Below, piece by piece: positions 35,901 through 49,570 of a stretch of 64,000 nucleotides of DNA. Under the pieces are notes generated by a model. It was not told where the DNA came from. It did no database searches and saw only the letters and a list, made by a program, of their open reading frames with translations. This stretch comes from Entonaema liquescens (lineage: Eukaryota > Ascomycota > Sordariomycetes > Xylariales > Xylariaceae). How positions within the stretch are numbered: position 1 is the stretch's first letter; the number at the start of each line of letters is the position of its first letter. Made by a program: the position numbers and the translations under genes. The stretch covers positions 1,054,001-1,118,000 of the forward strand of contig CADCSX010000008.1 of the NCBI GenBank assembly GCA_902805475.1, written 5' to 3'.

Positions 35901-37768
35901 TATATTTTTCGAGATTTTTATCCCCACGATTTTTTTATTAAATATAATAATATATTTTTTAAATATAATAGTATTTTTATTATAATTTAAATTAAAATAT
36001 TTAATTGGTATAAAAAGATATTTTTTAAAATTATTAAATTTTTATATTTTAAAATTTTTTTTAATATTTGGTAATTATATATTAATTCCCTATTATATAA
36101 TATTTTATATTATTAAATATAAATTTAAGAAATTTTTAAATAAAAATAAAGTAAATTTTTTAATATATTAAATATAATAAATAAGGTTTTTAATTAATAT
36201 ATTAATAATTTTAATTTTTTTATGTGTAATTTTTATAGATTTTTATATTATAAAAATCGAAATGTATATTAGTTAATAAATGTAAAGAAAAATTATATTT
36301 TATAATAAAAAAATTAATTAAATTATATTTAAAACGATTTGATTATTAATGAAAATTTAATTTTTATTTATTAATTAAAAATTTAAATTTCTTTTATTTT
36401 TTATAATTAAATACAAAATAAAACAAATATTTTATACATAATAATAAAAGTCAAGATTTTTATTTTTTTAATTTATTAAAAAAAAATTTATTATTTTAAT
36501 AATATATTTAATAAATAAATAAAATTTTAAATTATATAAAATTAAATTTTTTTTAATAGAAAATAATAAAAGTTGTTGTTATTATAAAGTTTAATTATTT
36601 ATAATAATTAATAATATTATTATTATAAAACTTATGGCGTTTTTAAAATTATTAAAAATAATATTTTTATATATTATTAAAAACGTAAATAAAAGATAAA
36701 TATTATATTATATTTTTATATTATTAAATAATTTTTATTTTTATACGTTATTTATTATTTTTTTAATTTTTTTATTAATTTAAATAAAAAATTTTTATAT
36801 TAATTAATAAAAATCTTATAATTTTATTAAATTTATTTTTAATATATAATTTTAGAAAATTAATATTATTAATATAATAAAAAAAATAAAAATATGGCGT
36901 ATAAATTTATTACTTTAAATTTTATTATTTTAAATTTTGAAATTTAAAACATTTTATAAATAATTTATTATAAAAATAAAAATTTTTAATAAATAGGAAA
37001 TTTTTAATAATAATAAATTTAATTTAATAATGTTAAAAATATTAAATTACGTAATTATTTTATTTTTTTTTAATTAATAAATATTCATTTTTTAAGTAAA
37101 AAAATATAATATATTAACGGATATATTTAAAGATTTTTTAAGTAATATTGAAATTTTATGAAAAAAATAAAATTAAATTTATATTATATTGTTAATATAA
37201 TAAGCATTATTACATTAAAATTTCTTTATTTTATTTTTTAAAAGTTTATACATTATTATACATAACGTAAATTTATTTTTAATTACGAAAATAAAGAAAT
37301 AATTAAAGTAAATAAATGAAACTATGGTAATGGTAAAAAAAAAAAAGTAATAAAAAACGGTATAAATAAATGTAAAATTTACATAAAATAATAAGATTTT
37401 ATTAAATTAATATAATTTTTTATAAAAAAATTTATAAAGGTATAAATTAATAATTAATATTATATACAAATATAAAGTTTTAATTAATATAATAAATATA
37501 TATTTGGATTTTAATCGATATAATTGTAAGAAATTAAATAATATTATAAATAAATTAACAAAAAAAGTTTATATTTTTATTTTAATTATTAAAAATATTA
37601 AATATTTAAGCCATTAACGTTTTTATAATATAATTATCTTTAATTTTTATAAATTTCTATAAAAAATAAAATTTCTTAATTAAATAATATTATTATTAAA
37701 ATTAACAATAAAGTTATAAAATTAATAAATATGTTTTTATTTTATTTTTAAGTTTTTTAAAAATCTTT

Positions 37769-37955
37769 AATATTATAATTTTTAATTAATCTTTAAAAAC
37801 TTTTAATATTATAACCTTTAATTAACTTTTAAAAGTCCTTAATATTATAATTTTTAATTAATTTTTAAAAGTTTTTAATATTATAACTTTTAATTAATTT
37901 TTAAAAACCTTTAATATTATAATTTTTAATTAATTTTCAAAAATCTTTAATATTT
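37769..37955. repeat. 36-bp tandem repeat array
   Basis: AATATTATAA begins at 37769, 37805, 37841, 37877 and 37913, with a partial unit at 37949: constant 36-bp spacing, about five units. The sequence is unrelated to the 31-bp array. Confidence 0.85.
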
Positions 37956-39753
37956 ATTTAAAATTTTTAATAATTAAAAACCTTTTTATAAAACATAAAT
38001 CCATTTAAACAATTTTTTAACATTAATTTTATTATATTATAATTATTAAAATTATAAATATTAAAAGTAAAATTATATAAATAAATATTAAATTAAATTA
38101 AATATAAATATAAAAAAATTTCATAAATGATATTATTTATTTTTATTTAAATAATTTTATTAATTTTATATTTAATAATTTAATTATTTTATTTTGTTTT
38201 TTTATATATTTATTAAATTTAATTAAGTATAAAATATAGTATTAATGTTTTTTATATATGTAAAAATATCTTAATAAATTTATTTATATATTAAATTTTA
38301 AAAATTAATTTATAATTATATATATTAATTTTTGTTTTATATAATTAAAAGCTTTATTATAACTTATAAAACTTTAATTAATTTTTTTTTTTTTATTTTA
38401 AATAATATGTTATATTTTTAATTATTTTATTATTAAATAATAATTAATTATTAAAATATATATTTTAATATATTATTTTATAATAAATATAAAATTATTT
38501 TTTTAAGAAATTTTTATATATATAAAAAACTTTAATATTATATTTTTAATTTAATAATATTTGGTGGTTATATGAAAAAATGGTATAAAAATAAATTATA
38601 ATTATTTAAATTATAATAAGTATTTATATATTTTAAAAATATTATAATTATATTTATTATAAATATTTATTATAATAATTATAATTATATTTATTAAAAT
38701 ATATATTTATATATATAATTATAATTTATAATTTAAAAGATTTTTATAAATATTAATAAATAATTATAATTAATTTATTTTATTTACAAATTTAAACATA
38801 TTATGTAATAAAGTTTTTTATTTATCATTAACAATTTCGTCATTTTTTTCTTTTTTAAAAGTAATTATTACATACGTTATTATTTTTTTTTTTTATAGTA
38901 AATAACATCATTAATTTATTTTTAAAATTAATTTAAATATTAACCCGTTTTTATTTAAATATAAATTTATATAAATTTATATAATAAGTTATTTTTAAGT
39001 TAATAATAGCAATTATAAACTTTATTAATGTAAAAATAAAAAATAAAATAAAAGTAAAAAATAAAGTAAAAATAAAAGGTAAAATAAACATTAACCCGGA
39101 TATTAATATTAATGTTAATAAAATTACTAATTTTTAATTAATATATATATATAATATATTATATTATTAAAAGTTTTATATACTTACGAAAAAATAACGC
39201 GCCCCGTTATTATTATAATAATAATAAACATAAATACCATTTATTAAATTAATATTTCAATTTAATATTATTATTAAAAATATTACGTATTTTTATCATA
39301 AATTACAACCGTTTATATATTAATTATATTAATGATTATTAATATATAAATAATTATAAATTTAAATATATAAAATTAAAATATTTTTTAAATTTATATT
39401 AATTATATTTTAATATAATTATATATTATAAGATTTACAATTACCTTATTAATTAATAATTAAGAAAAATTTAATATAATTAATATAATAATTATTTTTT
39501 TTAAATTAGCGGTAAAAAAAAAAATTTAATAAAAGAAAAATATTATTATAAAAAAGATATAGGAAAATAACGACGTAAATGTAGGTTTTTTAAACTATTT
39601 TTCATATAATTTAAGGAATTATATATTTATTAATTATATAAATATATTTTATAATATATATAATTATTAATAAATATATATAATAAAATATTTTTTTTAT
39701 TAAAATTAAATATATTTTAAATATTATATTTATAAATTATTTTAATTATAACG

Positions 39754-39811
39754 TTATTATTATTATTATTATTATTGATAATAATAATAATAATAGTAAT
39801 AATAGTAATAA
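39754..39811. repeat. Palindromic TTA/ATA microsatellite
   Basis: A (TTA)n run switches to (ATA)n after one GA, with two later AGTAAT interruptions. The two halves are complementary and could extrude a hairpin. Confidence 0.7.
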
Positions 39812-41844
39812 GTACGTTTAAACCGAAAAAATAAAATTTATAAGAAATTTTTTTAATTAAAAATATTTTTAATAAAATTTTATTTTTTATATAAATTAAT
39901 ATAAGAAATAAAATTTATATAAAATTATATTTTATTAAATATTATATAATTATTAATTAATAAATATTTTATTAATATATTAAAAAAAGAATTAATAAGG
40001 GTAGGTTTTTTTATTATTTTTTTTTTAAATTAAAATTTATTTATTTTTTTTTTAAATATAAAAAATAACAAATTTAAGAATTATTATTAATAACTTTAAA
40101 ATAATATAGTTATTATAGGATTTTATTTTATATTAGTGTTATTAAGAAGGGGGGTTTAAGTTTAATTTTTTTTTTTAAAAGTTTTTTTAAAAAATTAAAA
40201 AAAATTATTATAAAATATAAATATTTAAATTAATTAATAAATAATATTATTATTTTAAAGATAATATTTCCCAATTATTTAAATTAATCTTATGTTATAA
40301 TAACAACATTTAATTTTTTATTAATAATTATAAAAAATTAATAATATAAATAAAAAAAATAATAAATATAATAAAAGTTTTAATTATTAAAAAAAATATA
40401 TATATTATTTTAAATATACGTATTAACACATATAATTTTACCTTTATTTTACACTTATTATAATTTAATTTTATATAAGAAAAATAATTATTAAAAAAAT
40501 AACATTTTTTAATAATAAAAAAAGTTTTAATTTTTTTAATTTAATTTAAAATACATTATCTTTTTTAATTATAATTTATTTTTAATATTTAAATTTTATT
40601 ATTAAAAATTAATATATTAAATATAATATAATAAACTTTCTTTAATAAATGTTTAATATACGTTAATTATAAATACGTTTTTATAATTTTAACGTTATAA
40701 AGTAAATTTATAAATTTATTAATATTATATAATAACTTTATAAATTATTAAATAATTTAAAATAATACTTTATCATTATTTTTATAAAACGATAACAATA
40801 TTAAAAACATAAATAATAAATTATTAATTATTTAAAATTATAAATTTAATAATTTTAATTTAAATTTAATTTAATTATAAAAAAGTAAAAATAATAATAA
40901 TAACGTTATAAAAAACAATAATGACGTATAAAATAATACCACAAACCATTTTCTTTATAATAAATTAATAATATAATTAATAAAAAAGTTAAAAATATTT
41001 ACATTTAAAAACACACTCGTAAAAAAATATTTTACTTATATAAAATATATAAAAACAACTTTAAATATATATAATAAACTAAACTTAAATAATTTTAATG
41101 CAATTATATTTAATAAACTTATTAATTTAAAAAGGAATTTTTTAAATAACCAAATGTTAACCGTAAAACATATTATTTATAAATTAAATAAAAATTAAAA
41201 GTTATTTAAAATTATATTAAATAAAATTAATATATTTTTTAAAATTTAAATATTAAAATTATACGTAATATATAATTATATTCGAGTTATAAAAACTAAA
41301 TTTAATAAAATTATTAAATATTATCATTTAAAAAAACTTTTTTAATAATATTTATTTTTGAAATTTTTTTTATTAATTTTTAAATATTATAAATTAATAA
41401 CTAATTTAAATATTAAAATTACAAATAAATTAACATATTTAAATTATTTTAAATTAATTTAAGTAAATATTATAAATAATAAATTTATTTTAATTGGTAA
41501 TAATAAAATTTTTTTATAATGTTTAAAAAATATTAATAAAAATTTAACTTTAAAACGCGTAATTTAAATTAATTTAAAAAAATTAAATAATTTTTTAAAT
41601 GGAAATAAACTTTTAAATAAATAAATTTAATAATAATTAATAATTTTTTAATTATAAAAATTTTTTAATTATTTAAAAAAATTTAAAAATTAATAATATT
41701 AAATTAATATTTTAATAAATAAATTTTAAAATTTTTATATTTAATAATTAAAAATATTATTTTAATTAATATTATTTAATTTTTAGTAAAAAATATATTT
41801 AAATGGAAGTATTTTAATTAAATCTTTAATTATTATTTGTTTTT

Positions 41845-41905
41845 TTAATTAATGCGTAATATTTTTTTAAAAGTGTTATGTCGAACTTGTATAAATAGCA
41901 TTAAT
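41845..41905 (-). repeat. Right terminal inverted repeat, RIP-mutated
   Basis: Reverse complement aligns with the left arm over 61 bp without net gaps. Where the arms differ, this one mostly carries A or T. The GC hairpin has been erased. Confidence 0.8.
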
Positions 41906-41936
41906 AATCTCTAATCTCTAATCTCTAATCTCTAGT
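41906..41936. repeat. (ATCTCTA)n short tandem repeat at element junction
   Basis: About four heptamers ATCTCTA directly abut the right arm; about two copies (32097-32110) precede the left arm. This is either the insertion target or a slippage-expanded target duplication. Confidence 0.65.
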
Positions 41937-43797
41937 TAAAGACTTAGGTAATCTTTTTATCTATTAATATTATGTACCTAGGTATTACTTTGACCCTGAA
42001 ATGGTCTTAAAGTTAGCCGGATAGGTAGCTAGCTGAATGCTAATTGCTTCTAATCGCAAAAGCATTTGTGATACTTGATTGTTTAAACGGTCCTCGGTTA
42101 AATTGTTCGAGGCAAGATCATGTAGTGTAACTGTAACAAGAGAATGAAGCTTATAGAATCTGGGGACTTAAGACATGTCATAAGTTACCGAACTATATAC
42201 TCAGCTAAGAAATACCTAGGTACTTTCTAGGTATGATGAAACACAACTTCTTTACTGTAAGGATCATTCCCCAATAAGCGTAGCTATTTAATCGAAAAGC
42301 TGTAGAAATATAAAGTAACGACTGTATACCGTGCCTATTTAAACAGACTAAATATCTCGCTATATCCGTCTATTCTCGGAGCTCAGAGTTGCCTCTCTTG
42401 TGCTAGTGTTAAATCAAGATATACGCATGTTTGAAAAAGGTAGCAATTCATAGGAATACGAGAACGAAGGTAGCGTATTGACTGGCGATAATATGCGATT
42501 GGATGTCTTCTAGCTTGCTTCGAAGTAGATAAATACCTCAATATAAGATTAATACTCTGCTTGTTAATTGTCAAGCTTATGGTTGTCCTTCAATATCATC
42601 TTGTCATCGAAACTTGAACTGGATAGGGCGAGGACATATATAAATAATCGCAATGGGTATAACAGTAGATCAAATAGTGCTTTCGGACAGAATAATGGCA
42701 GAAGGTAGTTATGCCAAGTCGATTCCTCGGTATGGATTCCTATTCGTAGCCCTATGGTCCGGCTGAGAGCTTGTTACCATTGCCTGTTCGTCCATATGCC
42801 TAATGCGGTGAAGACCAGAGCTTACACTGGGGACTTTGTTGGGGGATATGCATGTGAACTCCACAGCATCCAATGGCTTGCAGAAACATAAGGAGTGATT
42901 AGCTGTTGGTTTGAAGACCTGACTTATTACTGATGGGTTGTTTATTAGTGGCTTCAAATATATGTGAGATATTGTTTAACAAGTTGTGCGTGTAATAAAG
43001 ATTGGTCAAAGTTTGTCTGAGACTTCATGTAACCGCTCGAAAAGCTCCGGGACGATTCGCGCAAGTATTAGGTACTTCAAATGCCCTGAGGATTTGCCAT
43101 GCCCTGTCGGGTGGAATTTTGATTGGTCCAAAATAAGGTCTCCGATGACCCGGCTTTTCTGTAGCGTGGTAGCGTCGCGGGGTTCATGCGCACAAACCGC
43201 GGACAGGGTATAGTAGCTACGTATTCATACCCGTTCCTTCCTATCTTCGCCTATGGCTCATCGATTGTCATCTTCCATCATCTATGACACATACGCTTCG
43301 ACGAGACACCATTTTCCTAAGATATTACCTTGGAAAACATAGGCAACCACCGTAGGTAAATCTTCCGCAAAGTCAGCCGTTGGTTCCATCCTTAAGTGGC
43401 AACCCCTTAACGAAGCAGAGTGTTATCGACCGAATATACACCCCTAGCGGCTCTTGAGATAAGTACAATTCGAACCGATAAGACTCGTCTGTTATCCCCG
43501 AAGCGCAAACCCCATTTCAACACAACTTGTTCGATATAGTTGAAGCCGAGGTCGAAATCCAACGCCGTCGCCGACCTCTCCCTTCTATAGTATTTCATAT
43601 CGAACCCTCAAGTTAGAATCCGCGCATACATCGCTATAATCCCGAGTTCTGAGCGATAATTTACAGCGGGATAATTCCCTCCAACTTCCTTTCAAGTCGA
43701 AGCGCTTCCAATCGCACCTTTAAATAGGCCGTGATCCTCCGAGACTCACAGCGAGGTGCAGTTTGAAGTGCTTTGAACGACATCGTACAATATACAC
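41937..43797. other. Intergenic, 1.9 kb
   Basis: Ordinary composition returns at once after the AT-rich block. ACCTAGGTA-type words occur at 41976 and 42211. The right 300 bp should contain the promoter of the ankyrin/RCC1/BTB gene. No coding region recognised. Confidence 0.5.
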
Positions 43798-46700
43798 ATG
43801 AGTCATCTACTTTGGAAATATTATTGGGAAAATGATGTCGACAAATTCTGTCGGCTGCTGGCTCCGGCCAGCTATTCCCAAATTCCATCCAAGGGTTCAG
43901 GTGCGGGAGTAAGTAGTCCTGGCGCATTCGGAAGTTCTCCACGAGCTACTACCAAATCACGGAAAGTCTCCGGCCTTGGCGTTTCCATAGTTGCGCCTAA
44001 GAATGCCGGGAGCAATCTTGGAAAGAGTGAGATTAATAGTCGCGATTATTCGGGTTTAACCATTCTGCTCCGAGCCGCTTCGTCGACTTCGTCCAATGCC
44101 ATCGCCTTCGTCGAGGCCCTCCTCGAGCATCCCGCGATCGATATCTACATTCAGGACTATGAGAGTGGTTGGAATGCCCTACATAGGGCCCTGTACAATG
44201 GAAATATTTCGATTGCGCGATTACTACTTGATAAGGAACGTAAAGACTTAACTAGCTCCCTTGGTGGAGCTACCGCTGTTAGGGTAGGACAGCTGATCAA
44301 GACGAAGGATCATGAAGGAAACAGTCCCTTTGACGTCTATAACGCTAGTATTGCTTTGCGAACTTTGAAAGTCTCAGAAGAGCGCGCAAACCTGGAGGAT
44401 GATAGCTCAGATAGTGATGAGGGTTCGGCAGGTGAAGACGCTAGGTACGATAGACGCCGACTATGCCTAGAGCTGTGTTTCTCGCTAACAGCTCGTACAG
44501 GCACCATAGCAAGTCCGCCGCTTTAGGTGAAGAAGTCTTCACTTTCGGTAGCAATAATAACTTTTCCCTTGGCCTCGGCGATGAAGATGATCGACAGTTC
44601 CCAGAACGCATATACTTGAGACGTCCTGATCATTTAATACATCACTTTTATGATCAATATCTCGAGGAAAGAAAGCAACAGCCGAACGTAGAGGATTCGA
44701 TATCTCACGATTTATCGCAGATCCCAATTCTTGTTCAAAATCGACCTTTGATGATTCAAGATGCAGTGCTTTCTAAGTTACACAGCGCTGTGCTCACGAC
44801 TGATCCTATCTCTAATCTGTATATCTGTGGAATTGGGCGTGGTGGTCGTCTTGGCCTTGGTGATGAAAATACCAGGTTCAATTTTATGCCTGTTCAGGGT
44901 GGGTTGTCGGACAAGAAAGTGGTTCAAATCTCGCTAGGCCAAAATCATTCGTTAGCTGTCACCAACACGGGAGAACTTTGGACCTGGGGGTCGAATACGT
45001 ATTCACAACTCGGGGTTCCTTTACCAGCACCGGCGAAACCCGATGAGGAGCCAATAAGTACAACACCTCGACAAGTATTTGGCCCATTGAAGAAGGAAAT
45101 CATACTTGGGGCAGCAGCTTCTGCTATCCATTCTGTGGCGCACACAGGATCCTCTTTGTTCTGTTGGGGGAAGAATGTTGGCCAACTTGCCTTGATGGAC
45201 GCGGACTCCAGATCCCTCGAGGTTCAGCCTATTCCTAGGAAAGTTGCTGCGACCCTTCTCTCGAGTCACTCTTCAATCATCATGGTCTCGGCCATCGATA
45301 GAGCAACTTCTTGTCTATTTGAGGACCATACCGTGTGCGTCTTCACGAGTTATGGTTACAACATGATTAAATTCCCAACTTTTGATCCGTTCACTAGTTC
45401 ACCACTTCAACGCTCAGTACAACTCTCCATGTCCTCTCGTTATGATGCTGGACGCCGTGAAGTTCATCAGATTACATCAGGAGGAGACACCATAGCTGCG
45501 GTTACGGGCAATGGCGACCTCTTCACAATGGCAGTCAATCATAGATACGATGGTAACCAGTCTGCCGCGTCGACGACTAATCCTTCCAAGATCAAAGACG
45601 CGGTGACGACACCACAATGTATTTGGAGCTCCAAAAAGGATGGTGTTAGGTCTGTAAGTGTCGGTGAGAACGGCTCTGTTATTATCTCTACACAGTCCGG
45701 GGCAGTCTGGCATCGCATTAAGCGAACAAAAGCTAAAGACACCAAAGCACCCGCGACAGTAGACCCTAATAAGCGCAAGGACTTCAAATTTCAGCGCGTG
45801 CCATATATTACGGATATTGTTGCTGTTAGAAGCTCTGCTTTCGGCGCCTACGCTGCGGTTCGGAAGGATTGCGACGTGACACGAGAGCAGCTTGAGATTG
45901 ATGACCCAACATTGTGGCAGGACATCGCTCCCCTATTTCCTCTATCTGGATTTAGGGCTTTCAATTCTAGGGCTCGAGAGAATAAGGATACATGGAAGTT
46001 TCAGGACCCAGACGTACTGAAAGGTCGGGTAGACACGCTAGCATACGAAGTGCTGACATCAACTGACCTTGAAGACGATCTTCAAGTCCATCTCAGAAAT
46101 TGGCATTTCCACCACGATAGTCTTGGCATGGTCATCCGTGCCTCTGCATTCCCGGATTTGGCTATTCCCGTACACTCTTGGCTTTTAGCTGCTAGGAGTC
46201 CCTTACTTCGAGCCGGGTTACAACAGTTCAGAGAAACTGGAATTTACGAGGTCTCGGATCTGCTCAACATCAGCGAGCGGGATAACGTTATAATTGTGGA
46301 ACTTACTGGCAGTGTCGACATAATTACTCTGATGAATCTTATTGTCTACTTATATCGCGACAGAGTTATTCCCGCTTGGAATTTCACGCGTCAATCTAAA
46401 CCCCTAGCATATAGATATCGTCAAATCCGCACAGAACTTATGAGACTGGCCACTAAACTTGGTATGGTCGAGTTAGAAGCTGCTGTCAGGATCCAGAGTT
46501 CGCCGCCACGTTCCATGAACAAGGACTTCAGGAAAGCTATCGAGGATGCTGCATTTTTCGAAGATGGAGACGCCCTTTTGGAACTTGACGGCGACGAGAT
46601 CTTAGTTCATAGTGATCTACTTTGTCAAAGATGTCCATGGTTCCAAGGTCTTTTCAAGGGTCGCTCTCGGGGTATGTGGCTGGAGAGTCGCCGCGCGGCC

Positions 46701-48709
46701 CAAAAAGATTGCGACTACATCAAGATTGACTTGAAGCATATGGACCCAGAACCATTTCATTACGTCCTCCAGCATCTATATGCCGATATTGGAGAAGATC
46801 TCTTCGACGATGTTGTCGCAGAAAACCTCGACGAGTTTTCCGAACTGGTTATGGAGGTTATGGGCATTGCTAATGAGCTCATGCTTGATCGACTATCACA
46901 AATATGCCAAAAGGTCATTGGCCGTTTTGGTAAGTTCTCTTCCCCTTCCTACATTCAAGGGTAGATATTAATATGAATAGTTAACACTCGGAATATTTCG
47001 AATCTACTAAATGTAATCAGCCCCTGTTCGGTTACTGAGTTTAAGGATAAGGGATTGGAATACATCTGTCTCCAGATGGAGTCAATGCTCGAAAATCAGT
47101 AAGTAACCCTAACAATCGAGTCCATATATCAACGTCCTCCATAATACACCAACTTTAAAACTAATGCACGAATAGCCTACTCGACAATCTTGACGAGGAT
47201 CTTCTCTTAGAATTAGATGAAGTCGTTAGAGATAATCAACTAGCTAGATGCCCATTTGCGCGAAGTGGGAGAGCTGATCTACTCCTCCACGAACGTAACC
47301 CCGAGCTAGCGCAAGACATTGATGAAGAAAGACATAGACGAGTAAAAGAGATGGCGTATAAGGTCACACAGAAAGAAGATGAAAGGAAGCTGTCAACATC
47401 GTTTAAATCTCGTGTTGGGAGCTTAGATGAATCTATTGGCATTTCGCCTTTGACAGACCGAAGCAAGAGGAAGCTGAAGGCCGTTCCGAATGAGCCCTTC
47501 ACCCCTGAGCTTCGACCAAAAGACTCGCATGCAGACCTTATCTTTGCTATGGATGAAGAGGGGTCGCCTGGTAGCACAGCTCCTGTTTCTCCAAGTCCTC
47601 AACCGTTGCAACCTAGTGAGCGCAATGAGTTAGATCAGTTATCAACTCTTGTTAGTCCTTGGAGGGATTCGAAAGGAAAGTCTGTTGAAGACCACATTAC
47701 ACCGAGCTCTACTACACCAACTTCGATGTCAAAACCAAAACCTGCCCCTACAATGTTGCAGAATGGACCCATGAGGCGTGTACCATCAGGGGGGAATCCA
47801 TGGGGACCATCGTCGCTACCAACTTCGCGGTTAGATCTACGAGAAGTATTATCAGAGTCTCGACCGGCTCAATCGGCGTTGTCTGCTGGGTTGGCGGCTG
47901 AGAGAAAAGAGGCAAGTAACAAAAACACTCCACAGAAACTGTCCCAGAAGGACAGGAAAAGACAGCTACAACAACACCAAGCGGAACTAGCAGCCCGGCA
48001 AGAGTCTCAATCTCAACAATCACCATGGACGAAGGTTGGCGAAAAGAAAGATTCGCCTTGGCAAAAAACCCCAGTCACCTCAAAAGCATCCTTTGCAGAT
48101 GCTTCGGAGTCTTCGCCGGGATTGTCGGCAGGTCCACCGAAGCCAAAGCCACTTGTTGCCGCAGAAGCATCGTCGAGCAAGTCTATACCACGGCGGACAG
48201 CATCTCCAGACACTAGATTCCCCGGTCAGAGATCTAATAGTGGAGCGCAAGTATCTACACCTGCTGCTCAATCTAAGTCCCAGCAACTCACCCCGCACTC
48301 GAAATCTTATATCCAGCGCGCACCTAAGCCGGAACAAGAGATTGGGCTTGGGCTAGCCGATATCATTGGAGAACAGCGCCGTGAGCAGGAAAGCGTACGC
48401 GAAGCAGTTGCCAAGCGCAGCCTCCAGGAAATCCAGCAAGAGCAGGCATTCCAAGAATGGTGGGATCAGGAGAGCCGGCGGATGCAAGAAGAAGAAGCAA
48501 GGCGAACTGCACGTGAGGAAGGTAAAGAAAGGAAGAAGGAGCATAATAGTAGTCGAAGAAACAACCGCAACAATAAGTCGAAAGGCAGTAATAGCAATCG
48601 AGCCAATAACGGTGGAGGCGGCAATAATACCGCTCCCAAAGCTACGGAGGCAGGAACCAGCTCCAGTTCTAGGGGACGAGGGCGCGGAAATAGAGGAAAG
48701 GCAGCATGA
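43798..48709 (+). CDS. Ankyrin-RCC1-BTB protein resembling inhibitor of Bruton's tyrosine kinase (IBTK)
   Basis: Four exons, 43798-44444, 44501-46929, 46981-47098 and 47176-48709, encode 1575 aa. All junctions keep frame; exon 3 begins VNTRNISNLLNVISPCSVTEF, with the V codon split by the intron, closing the second BTB/BACK-like region. Layout: ankyrin repeats at about 80-155 (GWNALHRALYNGNISIARLL), RCC1-type repeats at about 220-640 (ELWTWGSNTYSQLG, SLFCWGKNVGQLAL), a first BTB near 755-845 and a second near 900-1000 (GDEILVHSDLLCQRC). A long disordered Ser/Pro/Gln-rich tail ends with a helical SLQEIQQEQAFQEWWDQES block and a Gly/Asn/Arg-rich terminus. This order matches IBTK, which in animals is a CUL3 ubiquitin-ligase substrate adaptor. 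CUL3 adaptor activity here is inferred. The acceptor at 44491 is an in-frame alternative to 44500. Confidence 0.88.
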
Positions 48710-49570
48710 TAGACAGTGGCGCGTCGAATCAACCCGGCTAAAGGGGTATTAGGGGTGACGGGTCCCATACACATACGGAGTCTTGGCAACATGTTGTAAC
48801 GCATATCCTATGTTTTTTCGAGCAATCGAGATGATTTTTTGTTGGACACATATATAATTAGGGACATGGATTAATGGCCGGTGTGTTGCGATATCACTAG
48901 TGTATATATTTTTCAATCCTGCCTGGAACAATGGTCTCTTCGCTCTTCATACCTTCTAAGAGTTTTTATTTTGAAGGTGGCTAATAGTAGTTTCCTATTA
49001 AAGCTTACTGGGTGTTTAGAGACGTATGGTGTTTGGGAGAAAGGAGGAAGATCATGAGTCTACGCCTGCGGTCATAGCTCAAACTTACAAATTTACTGGA
49101 CACGATGTTACAACTGCTAGATCTCAACAAATTATATGACCATACATATTTGCAGTCATGGCTAATTTTAGATTGTCGTTTCAAAGGTGTACAAGATGGG
49201 TAGAGGTAGGTGAAAGTGACATGACATTACAAAGGTCATTGATACTATAGTTATTTCGACTTTATTTGCTTTATGTTTCTACAAGACCCACTCACAACCC
49301 GTCTCCTTGTTTGGCTGACGGTAAGGTACCTACTTGTGAACTTAGACAATAACCATGAATAATAGGATTGTAATGACATCCTTCAAAGACTACCTAAGAT
49401 ATATAACCCATACTAACTTTGCACATTTCCAAGCACAGGATTTAAACCCCTATTAGAACTCACTAGAAGTCGACATCAAAGATCAATTGGCTCTTCTAGT
49501 GAACCATACAGACGTTAAATCTTTACGTTTTTCATGCGAACCAATAACTAAGGTAGAAATATTTTCAACA
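48710..49570. other. Intergenic
   Basis: 3' flank of the IBTK-like gene and presumed promoter of the next F-box-like gene. No coding region or repeat recognised. Confidence 0.5.

Larger units (their letters stand above)
32112..41905. mobile_element. 9.8-kb RIP-degraded element with 61-bp terminal inverted repeats
   Basis: From about 32200 to 41880 the sequence is almost only A and T, with residual C mostly in CG, CC or CT context and CA/TG strongly depleted, as RIP produces. The outermost 61 bp on each side are inverted copies. The left arm is intact (ATTAGTGCTGTTTAC... to CGCATTAATTAA). The right arm is the same sequence with mainly C-to-T type changes (ATTAATGCTATTTAT... reading inward). 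The terminus matches the 325-bp MITE. No open frame survives, so the superfamily cannot be named. The size may reflect nested insertions. It could act as local heterochromatin next to the ODC carrier gene. Confidence 0.8.

Noticed and set aside
32670..37955. CRISPR array interpretation of the 31-bp and 36-bp repeats
   Set aside because: Units are contiguous with no spacers, and the host is eukaryotic; these are satellites.
32200..41880. AT-rich block as inserted mitochondrial DNA or a centromere
   Set aside because: No mitochondrial gene or tRNA can be recognised, and the block is bounded by transposon-type inverted repeats shared with a MITE.
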